Positions 31,646 through 40,118 of a stretch of 64,000 nt of DNA are shown here, one piece after another. The translations under genes were made by a program, and so were the position numbers. The notes beneath the pieces are model-generated. The model did not search any database and was not told where the DNA came from. It saw nothing but the letters and a program-made list of their open reading frames with translations. The stretch covers positions 1-64,000 of the forward strand of contig CASFGA010000001.1 of the NCBI GenBank assembly GCA_949294185.1, given 5' to 3'. The stretch comes from an uncultured Bacteroides sp. Its GTDB lineage: Bacteria; Bacteroidota; Bacteroidia; Bacteroidales; Bacteroidaceae. How positions within the stretch are numbered: the first letter of the stretch is position 1; each line of letters begins with the position of its first letter.

Positions 31646-32419
31646 TTACAACACCTTTATCCTTCCTTCGACTCCGGCCTTCACCAAACGCCCCTCGGAC
31701 TCACATTCTTTTATATAGTCAATCAACAAATCCCGCAACACCATGTTCTCCGGACAGGTCTTCAGCTTCGCGCTGCGAAAAGCCGGCATCCTGTCATTCC
31801 CCTCAGCCAAATAATCAATGGTGGCTACTGTATATTCTCGTTTCGGGTCGACAGGCTGCCCGTTTACCACAGCCTCCTTCAGCTCCCCTTCTGGCGATAT
31901 GACCAAACGCGCGCCGCTTAATCCCTCTCCATACACTGCCGCCATCTGCCGGAACAGGCAAAGCAGATTTTCGCCGTCCATAACAAGCACGCACAATGCA
32001 TTCTCAAAAGGAGCTATCTCATAGACTGTCCCGACTGTAACGGCTCCTTCGGGCAACGATGCCCGGATTCCTCCCATATTCATCACACCCACATCGGCGG
32101 GTTTGCCCGTCACTCGCACAACACTCATCCGGAGAACATCGGCTATCAGATTGGACAACGGAGATTCAGGCCGATATGCCGTCAGTGTCTCCGCCGAATA
32201 ACCGATGACAGGCGACATGATGCTGTCGACCTTCCCTTTATACAAATCCATTACCGCCGCCGCATCCTTGTCCGGACACCCGTCATAATCTTCCGTTACA
32301 GGAAACCTCCCTCCTGTTACACTCACCACAGAATATTTCGGAGCGCATCCTCCCAAGAGAAGGAAAAGACCCGCCATCAGCCCTGACAGGGCATTTCTTA
32401 TCAAACGTTCAGTCATCAT
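31646..32419 (-). CDS. 5'-nucleotidase C-terminal domain lipoprotein
   Basis: 257 residues. The lipobox is LGGC after a short signal (LMAGLLFLLLGG region). The body is the substrate-specificity domain of UshA-type nucleotidases: SPLSNLIADVLRMS near residue 85, VGVMNMGGIRASLPEG near 110, TVGTVYEIAPFENAL near 125, and YTVATIDYLAEGNDRMPAF near 195. It has no metallophosphatase domain; that is the next gene. It is first in the three-gene operon, with a -7 box at 32437-32444. Domain order along the operon (C-terminal half first) is reversed compared with the single-chain enzyme. Confidence 0.88.
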   Translation of the reverse strand: MMTERLIRNALSGLMAGLFLLLGGCAPKYSVVSVTGGRFPVTEDYDGCPDKDAAAVMDLYKGKVDSIMSPVIGYSAETLTAYRPESPLSNLIADVLRMSVVRVTGKPADVGVMNMGGIRASLPEGAVTVGTVYEIAPFENALCVLVMDGENLLCLFRQMAAVYGEGLSGARLVISPEGELKEAVVNGQPVDPKREYTVATIDYLAEGNDRMPAFRSAKLKTCPENMVLRDLLIDYIKECESEGRLVKAGVEGRIKVL

Positions 32420-32436
32420 CTTTTTTATTTACAGGT

Positions 32437-32444
32437 CAAAAGTA
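32437..32444 (-). promoter_or_regulatory. -7 box for the nucleotidase/GH3 operon
   Basis: CAAAAGTA on the + strand reads TACTTTTG, an exact TAnnTTTG box 17 nt upstream of the ATG at 32419, giving a very short leader. It is divergent from the rplS promoter about 90 bp away. Confidence 0.5.
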
Positions 32445-32525
32445 ACCAAAAAAGCAAAATCCCGCAAGAAAACTTTTACCCAAAGAATTTTTCTCACCGC
32501 ACGACACAAAATATCCGGGAAATAT

Positions 32526-32557
32526 TTGGCTGTTTGACAGAAAACAACTTACTTTGC
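32526..32557 (+). promoter_or_regulatory. Promoter of rplS
   Basis: A -33 TTTG (32526-32529) lies 20 nt before TTACTTTG (32550-32557), one mismatch from TAnnTTTG. The start near 32563 leaves a leader of about 77 nt before the ATG at 32640. That length leaves room for a ribosomal-protein autoregulatory structure, but I did not resolve one. Confidence 0.5.
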
Positions 32558-32639
32558 AACCGCTTTCGCGCAATCGCTGTCAAGAGGAGTTACTTGATAT
32601 GTTGCGTTGTTACGATCAAACAATTTAATAAAAAAGAAA

Positions 32640-33002
32640 ATGGATTTAATTAAAATTGCAGAAGAAGCATTTGCTACCGGCAAACAGCATCCTTCTTTCA
32701 AGGCAGGTGATACGGTTACGGTAGCATATCGTATCGTTGAAGGTAACAAGGAACGCGTTCAGTTGTATCGCGGTGTCGTTATCAAAATCTCAGGTCACGG
32801 TGAGAAGAAACGTTTTACCGTGCGCAAAATGTCAGGAACAGTAGGTGTAGAACGTATTTTCCCGTTGGAATCTCCGGCTATTGACAGCATTACAGTCAAC
32901 AAGATCGGTAAGGTACGTCGCGCCAAGCTATATTACCTGCGCAAACTTACAGGTAAAAAGGCAAGAATCCAAGAGAAGCGTACTGCCAACAGCAACGCAT
33001 AA
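32640..33002 (+). CDS. rplS: 50S ribosomal protein L19
   Basis: 120 residues from the ATG at 32640; the frame opens earlier but the family starts at [10 protein letters not shown]19 sits at the 30S-50S interface. Conserved blocks are [29 protein letters not shown], quoted here in part as [13 protein letters not shown], then [11 protein letters not shown] and [20 protein letters not shown]. The C-terminal tail ([10 protein letters not shown]) is a short family-typical extension. It stands alone instead of in the usual rpsP-rimM-trmD-rplS cluster, a layout common in Bacteroidetes. It has its own promoter. Confidence 0.97.
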   Translation: MDLIKIAEEAFATGKQHPSFKAGDTVTVAYRIVEGNKERVQLYRGVVIKISGHGEKKRFTVRKMSGTVGVERIFPLESPAIDSITVNKIGKVRRAKLYYLRKLTGKKARIQEKRTANSNA

Positions 33003-33038
33003 CTTCGGAAGCTTATTTAGTTCTTACATATTTTATCG

Positions 33039-33111
33039 GACGCAGATTGCGTAAACCGTAACGGAATTTTTCTTTGAATCTATTCCGCATCAGGCTTGCA
33101 CAATCTGCGTC
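33039..33111 (+). promoter_or_regulatory. Structured element between rplS and the YidE-type transporter gene
   Basis: GACGCAGATTG (33039-33049) pairs with CAATCTGCGTC (33101-33111), a perfect 11-bp outer stem. A 6-bp inner stem, CGGAAT (33062-33067) with ATTCCG (33082-33087), lies between. A TGTCTTTTCC tail follows, so it could end rplS transcription. It also lies 48 nt before the transporter ATG and could be part of that gene's leader. Which role holds cannot be read from sequence. Confidence 0.4.
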
Positions 33112-33158
33112 TGTCTTTTCCAAGAGCATCCATTTTTTCATCTTGTCAAAAAAACTTT

Positions 33159-34754
33159 ATGATACTGGACTTACTGCAATCGTCTTACTTCTCCATATTC
33201 CTTATCGTAGCTTTCGGCTTCATGTTGGGCCGCATCAAAATCATGGGGCTTTCGCTTGATGTCTCGGCCGTGATATTTATAGCCCTTGCTTTTGGGCATT
33301 GGGGAGTGTCCATTCCCAAGGAGTTAGGCAACTTTGGATTAGTGCTGTTCATCTTTACCATCGGCATCCAGGCAGGACCGGGCTTCTTCCATTCTTTCCG
33401 CAGCAAAGGGCGGACGCTCATTCTGATCACGTTGCTCATTGTGGCTTCTGCCTGCCTGACGGGCATCGGCATGAAGTATCTGTTCGGCATTGACACGCCA
33501 AGTCTCGTCGGACTAATAGCGGGAGCACTGACCAGCACACCCGGACTGGCCGTTGCCATTGACAGTACAAACTCTCCTTCAGCATCCATTGCCTACGGCA
33601 TCGCCTATCCGTTCGGAGTAATCGGGGTCATACTGTTCGTCAAGCTGTTGCCAAAACTGCTGAAAGTCGACTTGGAACAGGAAGCCATCCGGTTGGAAAA
33701 AGAGCGCCGCAGCCACTTTCCTGAGCTGAACACCTGTCTATTCCGTGTGACCAACCCGACCATATTCGGCCACACATTGCAGCAACTGAACATACGTGCC
33801 ATGACCGGCGCCGTCATATCGCGTCTCAAACACGAGAATGAAATCATCATCCCTACCGCCCATACTGTATTAAAAGAAAACGACATCATACAAGCCGTAG
33901 GAAGTGAAGAAGCATTAGGCAATCTGGCCGTCATGTTAGGGAAGCGGGAAGAGGGTGAACTCCCTCTGGAGCATACGCAAACCATCGAGTCGCTACTGCT
34001 CACAAAAAAGGATATGATAAACAAACAGCTCGGCGACCTTAATCTGCAACGGAATTTTGGCTGCACCGTAACGCGCATCCGCCGCAGTGGAATCGACCTT
34101 TCCCCCTCGCCGGAACTGGCTCTTAAATTCGGTGACAAACTGATGGTGGTAGGAGAAAAAGAAGGGATACAAAGCGTGGCGCGCCTGTTGGGAAACGATG
34201 CAAAACGGCTTTCGGATACTGACTTTTTCCCGATTGCCATGGGCGTCGTGTTAGGTGTATTATTTGGAAAGCTGAACATCTCCTTTGGAGAAAACATTTC
34301 CTTCTCGCCCGGACTGACGGGCGGAATATTGATGATGGCACTCTTCCTTAGTGCAATCGGCAAGACAGGCCCTATATTATGGTCAATGTCCGGCTCCGCC
34401 AACCAACTGTTACGCCAGTTAGGCTTACTTCTGTTCTTGGCCGAAGTCGGGACTTCCGCAGGAAAAAATCTGGTATCCACTTTTCAGGAAAGCGGTTTCA
34501 TGCTGTTCGGGGTGGGGGCTGCCATAACCATAATCCCCATGTTGACAGCCGCTCTGGTGGGTAAGCTTGTTTTCAAAATCAGCTTGCTTGATCTGCTCGG
34601 AACGATTACAGGAGGAATGACCAGCACTCCCGGACTGGCCGCGGCCGATTCAATGACAGACAGCAACATTCCCGGCGTGGCATACGCAACAGTATACCCG
34701 ATAGCAATGGTTCTGCTCATTCTTTTTATCCAGATGATAGCAGTCTGCTTTTAG
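33159..34754 (+). CDS. AspT/YidE/YbjL-family transporter with two RCK_C domains
   Basis: 531 residues from the ATG at 33159. The family has two membrane halves of about five helices each, joined by two cytosolic TrkA_C/RCK_C modules (~185-270 and ~275-360). The repeat is plain: GALTSTPGLAVA in the first half and GGMTSTPGLAAA in the second, each followed by a conserved Asp- or Tyr-containing turn. Characterised relatives exchange aspartate and alanine (AspT), but most YidE-like proteins have no known substrate. The longer frame opening at 33096 would run through the inverted repeat. It ends before a bidirectional terminator. Confidence 0.88.
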   Translation: MILDLLQSSYFSIFLIVAFGFMLGRIKIMGLSLDVSAVIFIALAFGHWGVSIPKELGNFGLVLFIFTIGIQAGPGFFHSFRSKGRTLILITLLIVASACLTGIGMKYLFGIDTPSLVGLIAGALTSTPGLAVAIDSTNSPSASIAYGIAYPFGVIGVILFVKLLPKLLKVDLEQEAIRLEKERRSHFPELNTCLFRVTNPTIFGHTLQQLNIRAMTGAVISRLKHENEIIIPTAHTVLKENDIIQAVGSEEALGNLAVMLGKREEGELPLEHTQTIESLLLTKKDMINKQLGDLNLQRNFGCTVTRIRRSGIDLSPSPELALKFGDKLMVVGEKEGIQSVARLLGNDAKRLSDTDFFPIAMGVVLGVLFGKLNISFGENISFSPGLTGGILMMALFLSAIGKTGPILWSMSGSANQLLRQLGLLLFLAEVGTSAGKNLVSTFQESGFMLFGVGAAITIIPMLTAALVGKLVFKISLLDLLGTITGGMTSTPGLAAADSMTDSNIPGVAYATVYPIAMVLLILFIQMIAVCF

Positions 34755-34773
34755 CTGAAGGCTGACTTTTATA

Positions 34774-34820
34774 AAAAGAATGGATGAGATGTCTTGTTCC
34801 GACACCTCATCCATTCTTTT
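34774..34820. terminator. Bidirectional terminator between the transporter and the GNAT gene
   Basis: Arms 34774-34793 and 34801-34820 pair at 19 of 20 positions around a 7-nt loop. A-runs at the left edge and T-runs at the right edge let it work on both strands. The right arm reaches the GNAT stop codon. Confidence 0.8.
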
Positions 34821-35347
34821 CACTGATTATATACTTCTTTATATATTCTGTCTCGTATTCGTTCAAAATCATCATCAATGCTGTCTGCCCCGACAAACAT
34901 CAAATAAAGCGGCAGCCCTTCCCCACCTTTCCTATACGGAGGCTGCATATAATCCTTTTCACACAGCAAGAAACCGCAACGCTTATAAAATCCGATACGC
35001 CGGATACTCATTTCTTCCTCGGGGCGTTCCACCTCCAGCACTATGACTCCCGGAAAAGATTCCCTTATCTTATCCATCACTTTCCTGCCATATCCTTTGT
35101 TCCGGACAGCAGGCGAAGTGGCCAGATGCTCCAGATAATAAAATCCGCCCAGATTCCAAACCGTGATCAATCCTACCGGAATATCGTTGTCTTTTATGAA
35201 ATAACAAGTAAAAGACGGATTGAAATCGGTATTGTACCGCTGCATATCATCATCTCTGCGTTCTACTTCAGGAAATGACTCATGCAAGAGATTTTCCACA
35301 AAAGGATAAGATTCATGATCAGTCTTGATAGAAATAAGCTGCAACAT
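34820..35347 (-). CDS. GNAT-family N-acetyltransferase
   Basis: 175 residues. Acetyl-CoA-binding signature RNKGYGRKVMDKI (~82-94), preceded by YYLEHLATSPAV, and the later GFYKRCGFLLCEKDYMQPPY complete the GNAT fold. The acceptor cannot be predicted. It lies just downstream (8 nt) of the M64 peptidase gene and may share its transcript. A C-terminal acidic tail (DSIDDDFERIRDRIY) extends past the usual domain. Confidence 0.87.
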   Translation of the reverse strand: MLQLISIKTDHESYPFVENLLHESFPEVERRDDDMQRYNTDFNPSFTCYFIKDNDIPVGLITVWNLGGFYYLEHLATSPAVRNKGYGRKVMDKIRESFPGVIVLEVERPEEEMSIRRIGFYKRCGFLLCEKDYMQPPYRKGGEGLPLYLMFVGADSIDDDFERIRDRIYKEVYNQ

Positions 35348-35355
35348 AACAAAAA

Positions 35356-36645
35356 TTATTTATCAGTATAAAAACGAATTATTCTTTCCAGCGCACGCTC
35401 ACAGACCGGGCAGAAACGCGGCGCTTCATTTATCTTCATCCTGCATTCGGTAGTAGGGCGGTAAACTCCCTTCAAGGTATAACCGCCTCCTTCAAAAACC
35501 CCGACCTTCGTATAAATGGCAGTCGAATCTGTTTCTGCCGGAGTCGGAACCGGAATCCCTTCAGACAACATATCTTTCCACTTGCTCTCAAAATCGACCA
35601 ACGTGGTGATATTCTGTTCCCACGGCTCTACCGTATACGGATATAAAGGACTCGGAGCCTCATCATAAGCATACTCGTCGGCCAGTCCGCCGAAGCTATG
35701 TCCGAATTCATGCACGACAACCGGCCAGAACATCGGATGATGCGCCGTGGTCAAAGTATAAGAATTGTATATGCCGCCGCCTCCGTAGGTGTCCGTATTG
35801 GCAAGAATAATGATATGCTCATACGGAATGCCGGCCAGCCAGTCGTGAATGGCTTTTACACGGCGGGTCGTCAGATACCGGTCCGAATAGAAAGTATCGA
35901 AATGAGAACTGACAGCCGTACTTTTCCACTTATTCTCCCTCGGTATGCTCACGCCGCTATCTTCAGAAGGACTAGCCACCGCCACTACATTGAAGCGGCT
36001 TTTAAGGCGTTTGAAGGGTTCATGTGCGAACAATGCATCGCAGGCTTTCTGAGCATCAGCATAAAACAAATCCATTTCGGCCTCAGTATATCCCTCGGCC
36101 ATTATAGCCACATCAATGCAATCTGCCGTCGAACCGCTCTGGAGCAAATAACGATGAGGAGTTACGCGCGCAAGTCCACGCTGATGGATCAGTATGTCCG
36201 CCGGATTAATCTCGTGGGTAAACGTTGCGCAAGGCTTGTGATACGCATCCTTCAAGCGGACTGTAACTTCGGCCGCCTGCTTGGGAAAAGGCAGAAGGAA
36301 CGTGTTTTCAAACCCTCTCCTTACATGCTTTGCCTCTTCTTCACTTATCCACTCCTGAAACAGACTTGAAAAAGAAGTCCGATAAATCACCTCTCCCGTC
36401 GCCTTATCGGTCATGGTAATGTCTCCGTTCCCTTCCAAAGGAAGTTCGCCAAGATGATGCCGGCGTCCTGCCCATTCAGGCAGCGAACAGAGTTCGTCCA
36501 AATAAATGTCCTGACGGGCAGCATCGCCCGTAAAGATATAGTCCACACGCAGTGTCCTGTCTACAAAATAACGGTCAAAACTTTGGGCAAAAGCATGGAA
36601 AGACATGCCAAAGCACAAAAATAACGCAGCAAACAAACTTTTCAT
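35356..36645 (-). CDS. M64-family secreted metallopeptidase
   Basis: 429 residues with a signal peptide (LFAALFLCFGMSFHAFA). The zinc site is HEFGH in VVHEFGHSFGGLADEYAYD (~285), with the catalytic Glu inside HEFGH. An N-terminal M64 beta domain (~22-155) precedes the catalytic part (from about YLLQSGSTADCIDVAIMAEGYT, quoted only in part: DCIDVAIMAEGYT). The C-terminus has three Cys in CRMKINEAPRFCPVC, probably structural. Family members are named for a clostridial IgA protease, but most Bacteroides copies have no known target. The -7 box is at 36671-36678. Confidence 0.88.
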   Translation of the reverse strand: MKSLFAALFLCFGMSFHAFAQSFDRYFVDRTLRVDYIFTGDAARQDIYLDELCSLPEWAGRRHHLGELPLEGNGDITMTDKATGEVIYRTSFSSLFQEWISEEEAKHVRRGFENTFLLPFPKQAAEVTVRLKDAYHKPCATFTHEINPADILIHQRGLARVTPHRYLLQSGSTADCIDVAIMAEGYTEAEMDLFYADAQKACDALFAHEPFKRLKSRFNVVAVASPSEDSGVSIPRENKWKSTAVSSHFDTFYSDRYLTTRRVKAIHDWLAGIPYEHIIILANTDTYGGGGIYNSYTLTTAHHPMFWPVVVHEFGHSFGGLADEYAYDEAPSPLYPYTVEPWEQNITTLVDFESKWKDMLSEGIPVPTPAETDSTAIYTKVGVFEGGGYTLKGVYRPTTECRMKINEAPRFCPVCERALERIIRFYTDK

Positions 36646-36670
36646 ATCGTATTTAATATTTTATAGACCG

Positions 36671-36678
36671 CAAAGTTA
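36671..36678 (-). promoter_or_regulatory. -7 box for the M64 peptidase gene
   Basis: CAAAGTTA on the + strand reads TAACTTTG on the minus strand, an exact TAnnTTTG box 25 nt upstream of the ATG. It is back to back with the Lrp gene's box at 36700-36707, so the two promoters share a 20-bp core. Confidence 0.5.
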
Positions 36679-36699
36679 AAGAATGAAACTGAAAAATAC

Positions 36700-36707
36700 T
36701 ATCTTTG
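36700..36707 (+). promoter_or_regulatory. -7 box for the Lrp-type regulator gene
   Basis: TATCTTTG is an exact TAnnTTTG match ending 26 nt before the ATG at 36734. No TTTG is found at the -33 position. Confidence 0.5.
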
Positions 36708-36733
36708 CATTAAAAGAATAAAATAATTACGAG

Positions 36734-37213
36734 ATGGGACATCACCAATTAGACAGCTTAGACGAACAGATTTTACGGTTGATTGCCGACAATGCGCGCA
36801 TTCCTTTTCTGGAAGTTGCCCGTGCATGCAACGTATCAGGCGCCGCCATTCATCAGCGCATCCAGAAACTGACAAATTTGGGAATCCTGAAAGGCTCCGA
36901 ATTCATCATCGATCCGGAAAAGATTGGCTATGAAACCTGTGCTTACATCGGATTATACCTGAAGGATCCGGAGCAGTTTGACACTGTGACCGAAGCCTTG
37001 AAACATATCCCCGAGGTGGTAGAATGCCATTACACCACGGGGCAGTATGATATGTTCATCAAAATCTACGCAAAGAACAATCATCATCTGCTGGAAGTCA
37101 TTCATGACAAGCTTCAGCCCTTGGGATTGGCGCGTTCGGAAACCATTATATCTTTCCGCGAAGCCATCAAGCGCCAGATGCCGATTATCGGACTGACTGA
37201 AGAGGACGAGTGA
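36734..37213 (+). CDS. Lrp/AsnC-family transcriptional regulator
   Basis: 159 residues. The N-terminal winged helix-turn-helix runs from LDEQILRLIADNARIPF to AIHQRIQKLTNLGILKG. The C-terminal RAM/AsnC_trans_reg domain (~65-155) senses a small ligand, usually an amino acid, and drives octamer assembly; EVVECHYTTGQYDMFIKI is its typical beta strand. The gene is convergent with folA with only 2 nt between stops and divergent from the M64 peptidase. Because the -7 boxes of the two divergent genes are 21 bp apart, the regulator could act on the peptidase gene, but no operator was identified. Confidence 0.92.
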   Translation: MGHHQLDSLDEQILRLIADNARIPFLEVARACNVSGAAIHQRIQKLTNLGILKGSEFIIDPEKIGYETCAYIGLYLKDPEQFDTVTEALKHIPEVVECHYTTGQYDMFIKIYAKNNHHLLEVIHDKLQPLGLARSETIISFREAIKRQMPIIGLTEEDE

Positions 37214-37215
37214 TT

Positions 37216-37704
37216 TCAGCGCCGCACATAATCCACAAAGCAATATGAGTAGAGATGCCTTTCGTCCGACGGATGGCTTTCTCTACTTTTCTCTTGCCAA
37301 AAATCGAGGCTTATCTCAGGAAAGAACACATCGGCCGGAGCCTTGTCATCGTTCACTTCGGTAATGCAAAGCTTGTCGGCAAGCGGCATGGCCTCTTCAT
37401 ACAGCGATGCTCCGCCTATCACATACACTTCTTCTTCACTGCCGCAGTGCTCCAACGCTTCATTCAGCGAATGAAAAGTCTCGGCTCCCGCAAAACTCAT
37501 TTCCTGACGGGTAAGAACGATGTTCCGACGATTGGGCAAGGCTCCCTTAGGCAGCGATTCAAACGTTTTCCGCCCCATAATGATGGTATGCCCCGTGGTA
37601 AGCGCCTTAAACCGCTTCATATCATTCGGAAGCCAATACAATAATTTATTTTGATACCCGATTCCCCGGTTTTTGTTTATAGCAGCAATGACAGACAATA
37701 CCAT
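37216..37704 (-). CDS. folA: Dihydrofolate reductase
   Basis: 162 residues. It reduces dihydrofolate with NADPH to supply one-carbon units. Signatures are LSVIAAINKNRGIGYQNKLLYWLPNDMKRFKALTTGHTIIMGRKT, quoted here in part: GIGYQNKLLYWLPNDMKRFK and IIMGRKTFESLPKGALPNRRN. YVIGGASLYEEAM near residue 105 is the NADPH block. It follows thyA (44 nt gap), the usual partner that makes dihydrofolate. Confidence 0.95.
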   Translation of the reverse strand: MVLSVIAAINKNRGIGYQNKLLYWLPNDMKRFKALTTGHTIIMGRKTFESLPKGALPNRRNIVLTRQEMSFAGAETFHSLNEALEHCGSEEEVYVIGGASLYEEAMPLADKLCITEVNDDKAPADVFFPEISLDFWQEKSRESHPSDERHLYSYCFVDYVRR

Positions 37705-37748
37705 TATTCCTTATTTTATTAATGTGACACTTGTTTCTGGCTACAGGC

Positions 37749-38543
37749 TCAGACAGATACCTTCCCGGCAATATGCGGCCACGGATCGTATCCTTCGAGC
37801 TGAAAGTCTTCGTATCTGAAATCAAAGATGCTCTTTACATCAGGATTCAGCTTCATTACCGGCAGAGCACGGGGCTCACGGGTAAGCTGGAGGTCTACCT
37901 GTTCCAGATGGTTCAGGTAAATGTGCGCATCGCCTAAGGTATGGATGAAGTCGCCCGCCTTCAACCCGGTGACTTGCGCCATCATCTGGAGCAGCAAGGC
38001 ATAGGAAGCGATGTTGAAAGGCACGCCCAAAAAAGTATCCGCACTGCGCTGATACATTTGCAGACTTAACCGTCCTTCGGCTACATAGAACTGAAAGAAC
38101 ATGTGGCAAGGAGGGAGATTCATGTTTTTCAGGTCGGCCACATTCCATGCATTCACGATAATCCGACGAGAATCAGGATTATGCCTGATTGTGTCAACAG
38201 CTTCCGCTATCTGATCGATGAATCCGCCGTCGTAAGCAGGCCACGAACGCCACTGATACCCGTAGATATGTCCCAGGTCGCCATTTTCGTCCGCCCATTC
38301 GTTCCAGATACGGACACCGTTATCCTGCAGATACTTGACATTCGTATCACCTTTCAAAAACCATAACAATTCGTGGATAATCGATTTCAGATGAAGCTTC
38401 TTGGTGGTGACAAGGGGGAAACCCTCATCCAGATTAAAGCGCATCTGGTGTCCGAACACGCTGACAGTTCCTGTTCCCGTACGGTCTTCCTTTCTTACGC
38501 CCTCAGTACGGATACGGCGGAGCAAATCCAAATATTGTTTCAT
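37749..38543 (-). CDS. thyA: Thymidylate synthase
   Basis: 264 residues, the same length as the E. coli enzyme. It methylates dUMP to dTMP using methylene-tetrahydrofolate. The catalytic Cys is in [13 protein letters not shown], after RRIIVNAWN and before [16 protein letters not shown]; the His/Asp dUMP block is GDAHIYLNH. The N-terminus starts [11 protein letters not shown]. It is followed by folA on the same strand, a functional pair. A -7 box lies at 38592-38599. Confidence 0.97.
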   Translation of the reverse strand: MKQYLDLLRRIRTEGVRKEDRTGTGTVSVFGHQMRFNLDEGFPLVTTKKLHLKSIIHELLWFLKGDTNVKYLQDNGVRIWNEWADENGDLGHIYGYQWRSWPAYDGGFIDQIAEAVDTIRHNPDSRRIIVNAWNVADLKNMNLPPCHMFFQFYVAEGRLSLQMYQRSADTFLGVPFNIASYALLLQMMAQVTGLKAGDFIHTLGDAHIYLNHLEQVDLQLTREPRALPVMKLNPDVKSIFDFRYEDFQLEGYDPWPHIAGKVSV

Positions 38544-38591
38544 CGGTTCTGAATTGACTTTTTAAATACGACCATCTTTTTATAACGGGGA

Positions 38592-38599
38592 CAAAGGTA
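38592..38599 (-). promoter_or_regulatory. -7 box for thyA-folA
   Basis: CAAAGGTA on the + strand reads TACCTTTG, an exact TAnnTTTG box 49 nt upstream of the thyA ATG. Confidence 0.5.
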
Positions 38600-38688
38600 A
38601 GAAATATGCCGAAATTTATCAAGTCCATACCTACGCTGTTCTGTCCGGAAGTTTCCATTTTGAGCGTCCGGGCAAGCCCAATCTTCTG

Positions 38689-38723
38689 AAGGCGGGGGAA
38701 AATGAAACATTTGCCCCCGCCTT
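38689..38723 (-). terminator. GC-rich hairpin downstream of the efflux operon
   Basis: AAGGCGGGGG (38689-38698) pairs with CCCCCGCCTT (38714-38723), extended by AAA/TTT with one bulged base. It lies 85 nt past the TolC-family stop. No T-run follows on either strand, so it may stabilise the mRNA end instead of terminating it. The rest of the 38544-38807 gap holds only the thyA promoter. Confidence 0.4.
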
Positions 38724-38807
38724 ACACAATTCATGCAAGCATAAAAAATTTTTTTGACGGACTAAAAATCCCCTGTCTCCTTGTCAAACCTCACTTTATA
38801 TTTTCAC

Positions 38808-40118
38808 TCACTCCAGCTGTCCCGTCACGCGCAGATATTCCGTTTCAAAAATCTTATATTGTGTCTGTGCTTCTATCAGATTGCTCTGTGCCTGCTGCCA
38901 TTGCGAACGGGCATCCAACAAATCTGTCAGGCTGCACATGCCGTTCAGATACCGGTCATTCATCACCCGGAAGCTTTCATCCGCCTGCGTGCATCCCAAC
39001 CGGGCGGTTTCCACTAGGCTGTATCCGTCCGTAAGATTCTGGACAGCCTGACGGACTTCTATACTCAACAGCCGTTCGTTCTTCTGCAAATCCAGCTGAG
39101 AACTTTTCAAGTCGAGCTTGGCTCTTTTCACTTTCTTCAGTCCCTCGCCCCAATGGAATATGGGAATGCTGACCGAAGCCATCACAAGACCTATGCCGTC
39201 GTCAAACTTCTGGGTAAAAGGCTGCGAAAGCCCTTGCGCATCGGTCATCATCCCGTTCAACTTCACATTTCCATAATATACATATCCTGCCGAAAGCCCT
39301 ATCTGCGGAAGTATATCCGCCCGGGCAGATTTTACCTGCTGCTCGGCAGCCTCCACTTGCTTCCGCAGCAACTGCAGTTCCGGACGCAGTGCAATGCTCT
39401 CTGTCAGACGGGAAGGCGCAGACAAGACGATGGTTGTATCCGTGGGAACCACTTCCATATCGAGCGGACATCCCAACACATTACATAAAGAAAGCCGGCA
39501 AAGATTCGCTCCGTTGGCCGCCTTCTGCAACTGATAGGCTATCTCGCTCTTCTTAGCCTGTATCCGGAGCAGGTCATTCTCAGTTCCCATTCCGGCAGAC
39601 AAGCCAACCTCCGCCTGCAGACAAAGTGTATCCATCTGTTCCGCATAAGTCTTCAGCATCCGGACTTTCCACAAAACGGCAATAAAGTTCCAATAAGCCT
39701 TGTCTGCATCGGCTATCACCTGCATGCGGGTCTTGCGACGATTCTCCATGGCACTGCCGACTCCGATTTCCGCCAGTCTGTTTCCCGCCCGAATCTTGCC
39801 TCCCGCATACAAAGGCTGCACCAAACTGATGCCTGCCATATACATCCCGCGCATTTGCAGTTCCATTCCCATCATATCCATATCGGGCAACATGTATGTT
39901 CCGCTCACCATGCCGTCGAACTTCGGGAGATAGGCAGAAAAAGCCACTGCCTTATCCATTTCCGCCTGCCTCACTGCGTTGTCGGCACGCTGCAAGTCTT
40001 CGTTGTGGACAAGTGCCATCTCTCTGCATTTCTCTATCGAAAGGACGATCCGCTCTTGCGCTTCCGTCCCTATGGCTCCGCAAAAAGCCATAATACCCAT
40101 TATAATTATTCTTTTCAT
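38808..40118 (-). CDS. TolC-family outer-membrane efflux protein
   Basis: 436 residues with a signal peptide (MKRIIIMGIMAFCGAIGTEA). Two repeated outer-membrane-efflux regions (~25-210 and ~225-430) form the alpha-beta barrel; YLNGMCSLTDLLDARSQWQQAQSNLIEAQTQYK marks the second repeat, quoted in part as YLNGMCSLTDLLDARS. It is the outer exit duct of the RND tripartite pump encoded just upstream; the start overlaps the RND stop by 4 bp (ATGA), which indicates translational coupling. Confidence 0.92.
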   Translation of the reverse strand: MKRIIIMGIMAFCGAIGTEAQERIVLSIEKCREMALVHNEDLQRADNAVRQAEMDKAVAFSAYLPKFDGMVSGTYMLPDMDMMGMELQMRGMYMAGISLVQPLYAGGKIRAGNRLAEIGVGSAMENRRKTRMQVIADADKAYWNFIAVLWKVRMLKTYAEQMDTLCLQAEVGLSAGMGTENDLLRIQAKKSEIAYQLQKAANGANLCRLSLCNVLGCPLDMEVVPTDTTIVLSAPSRLTESIALRPELQLLRKQVEAAEQQVKSARADILPQIGLSAGYVYYGNVKLNGMMTDAQGLSQPFTQKFDDGIGLVMASVSIPIFHWGEGLKKVKRAKLDLKSSQLDLQKNERLLSIEVRQAVQNLTDGYSLVETARLGCTQADESFRVMNDRYLNGMCSLTDLLDARSQWQQAQSNLIEAQTQYKIFETEYLRVTGQLE

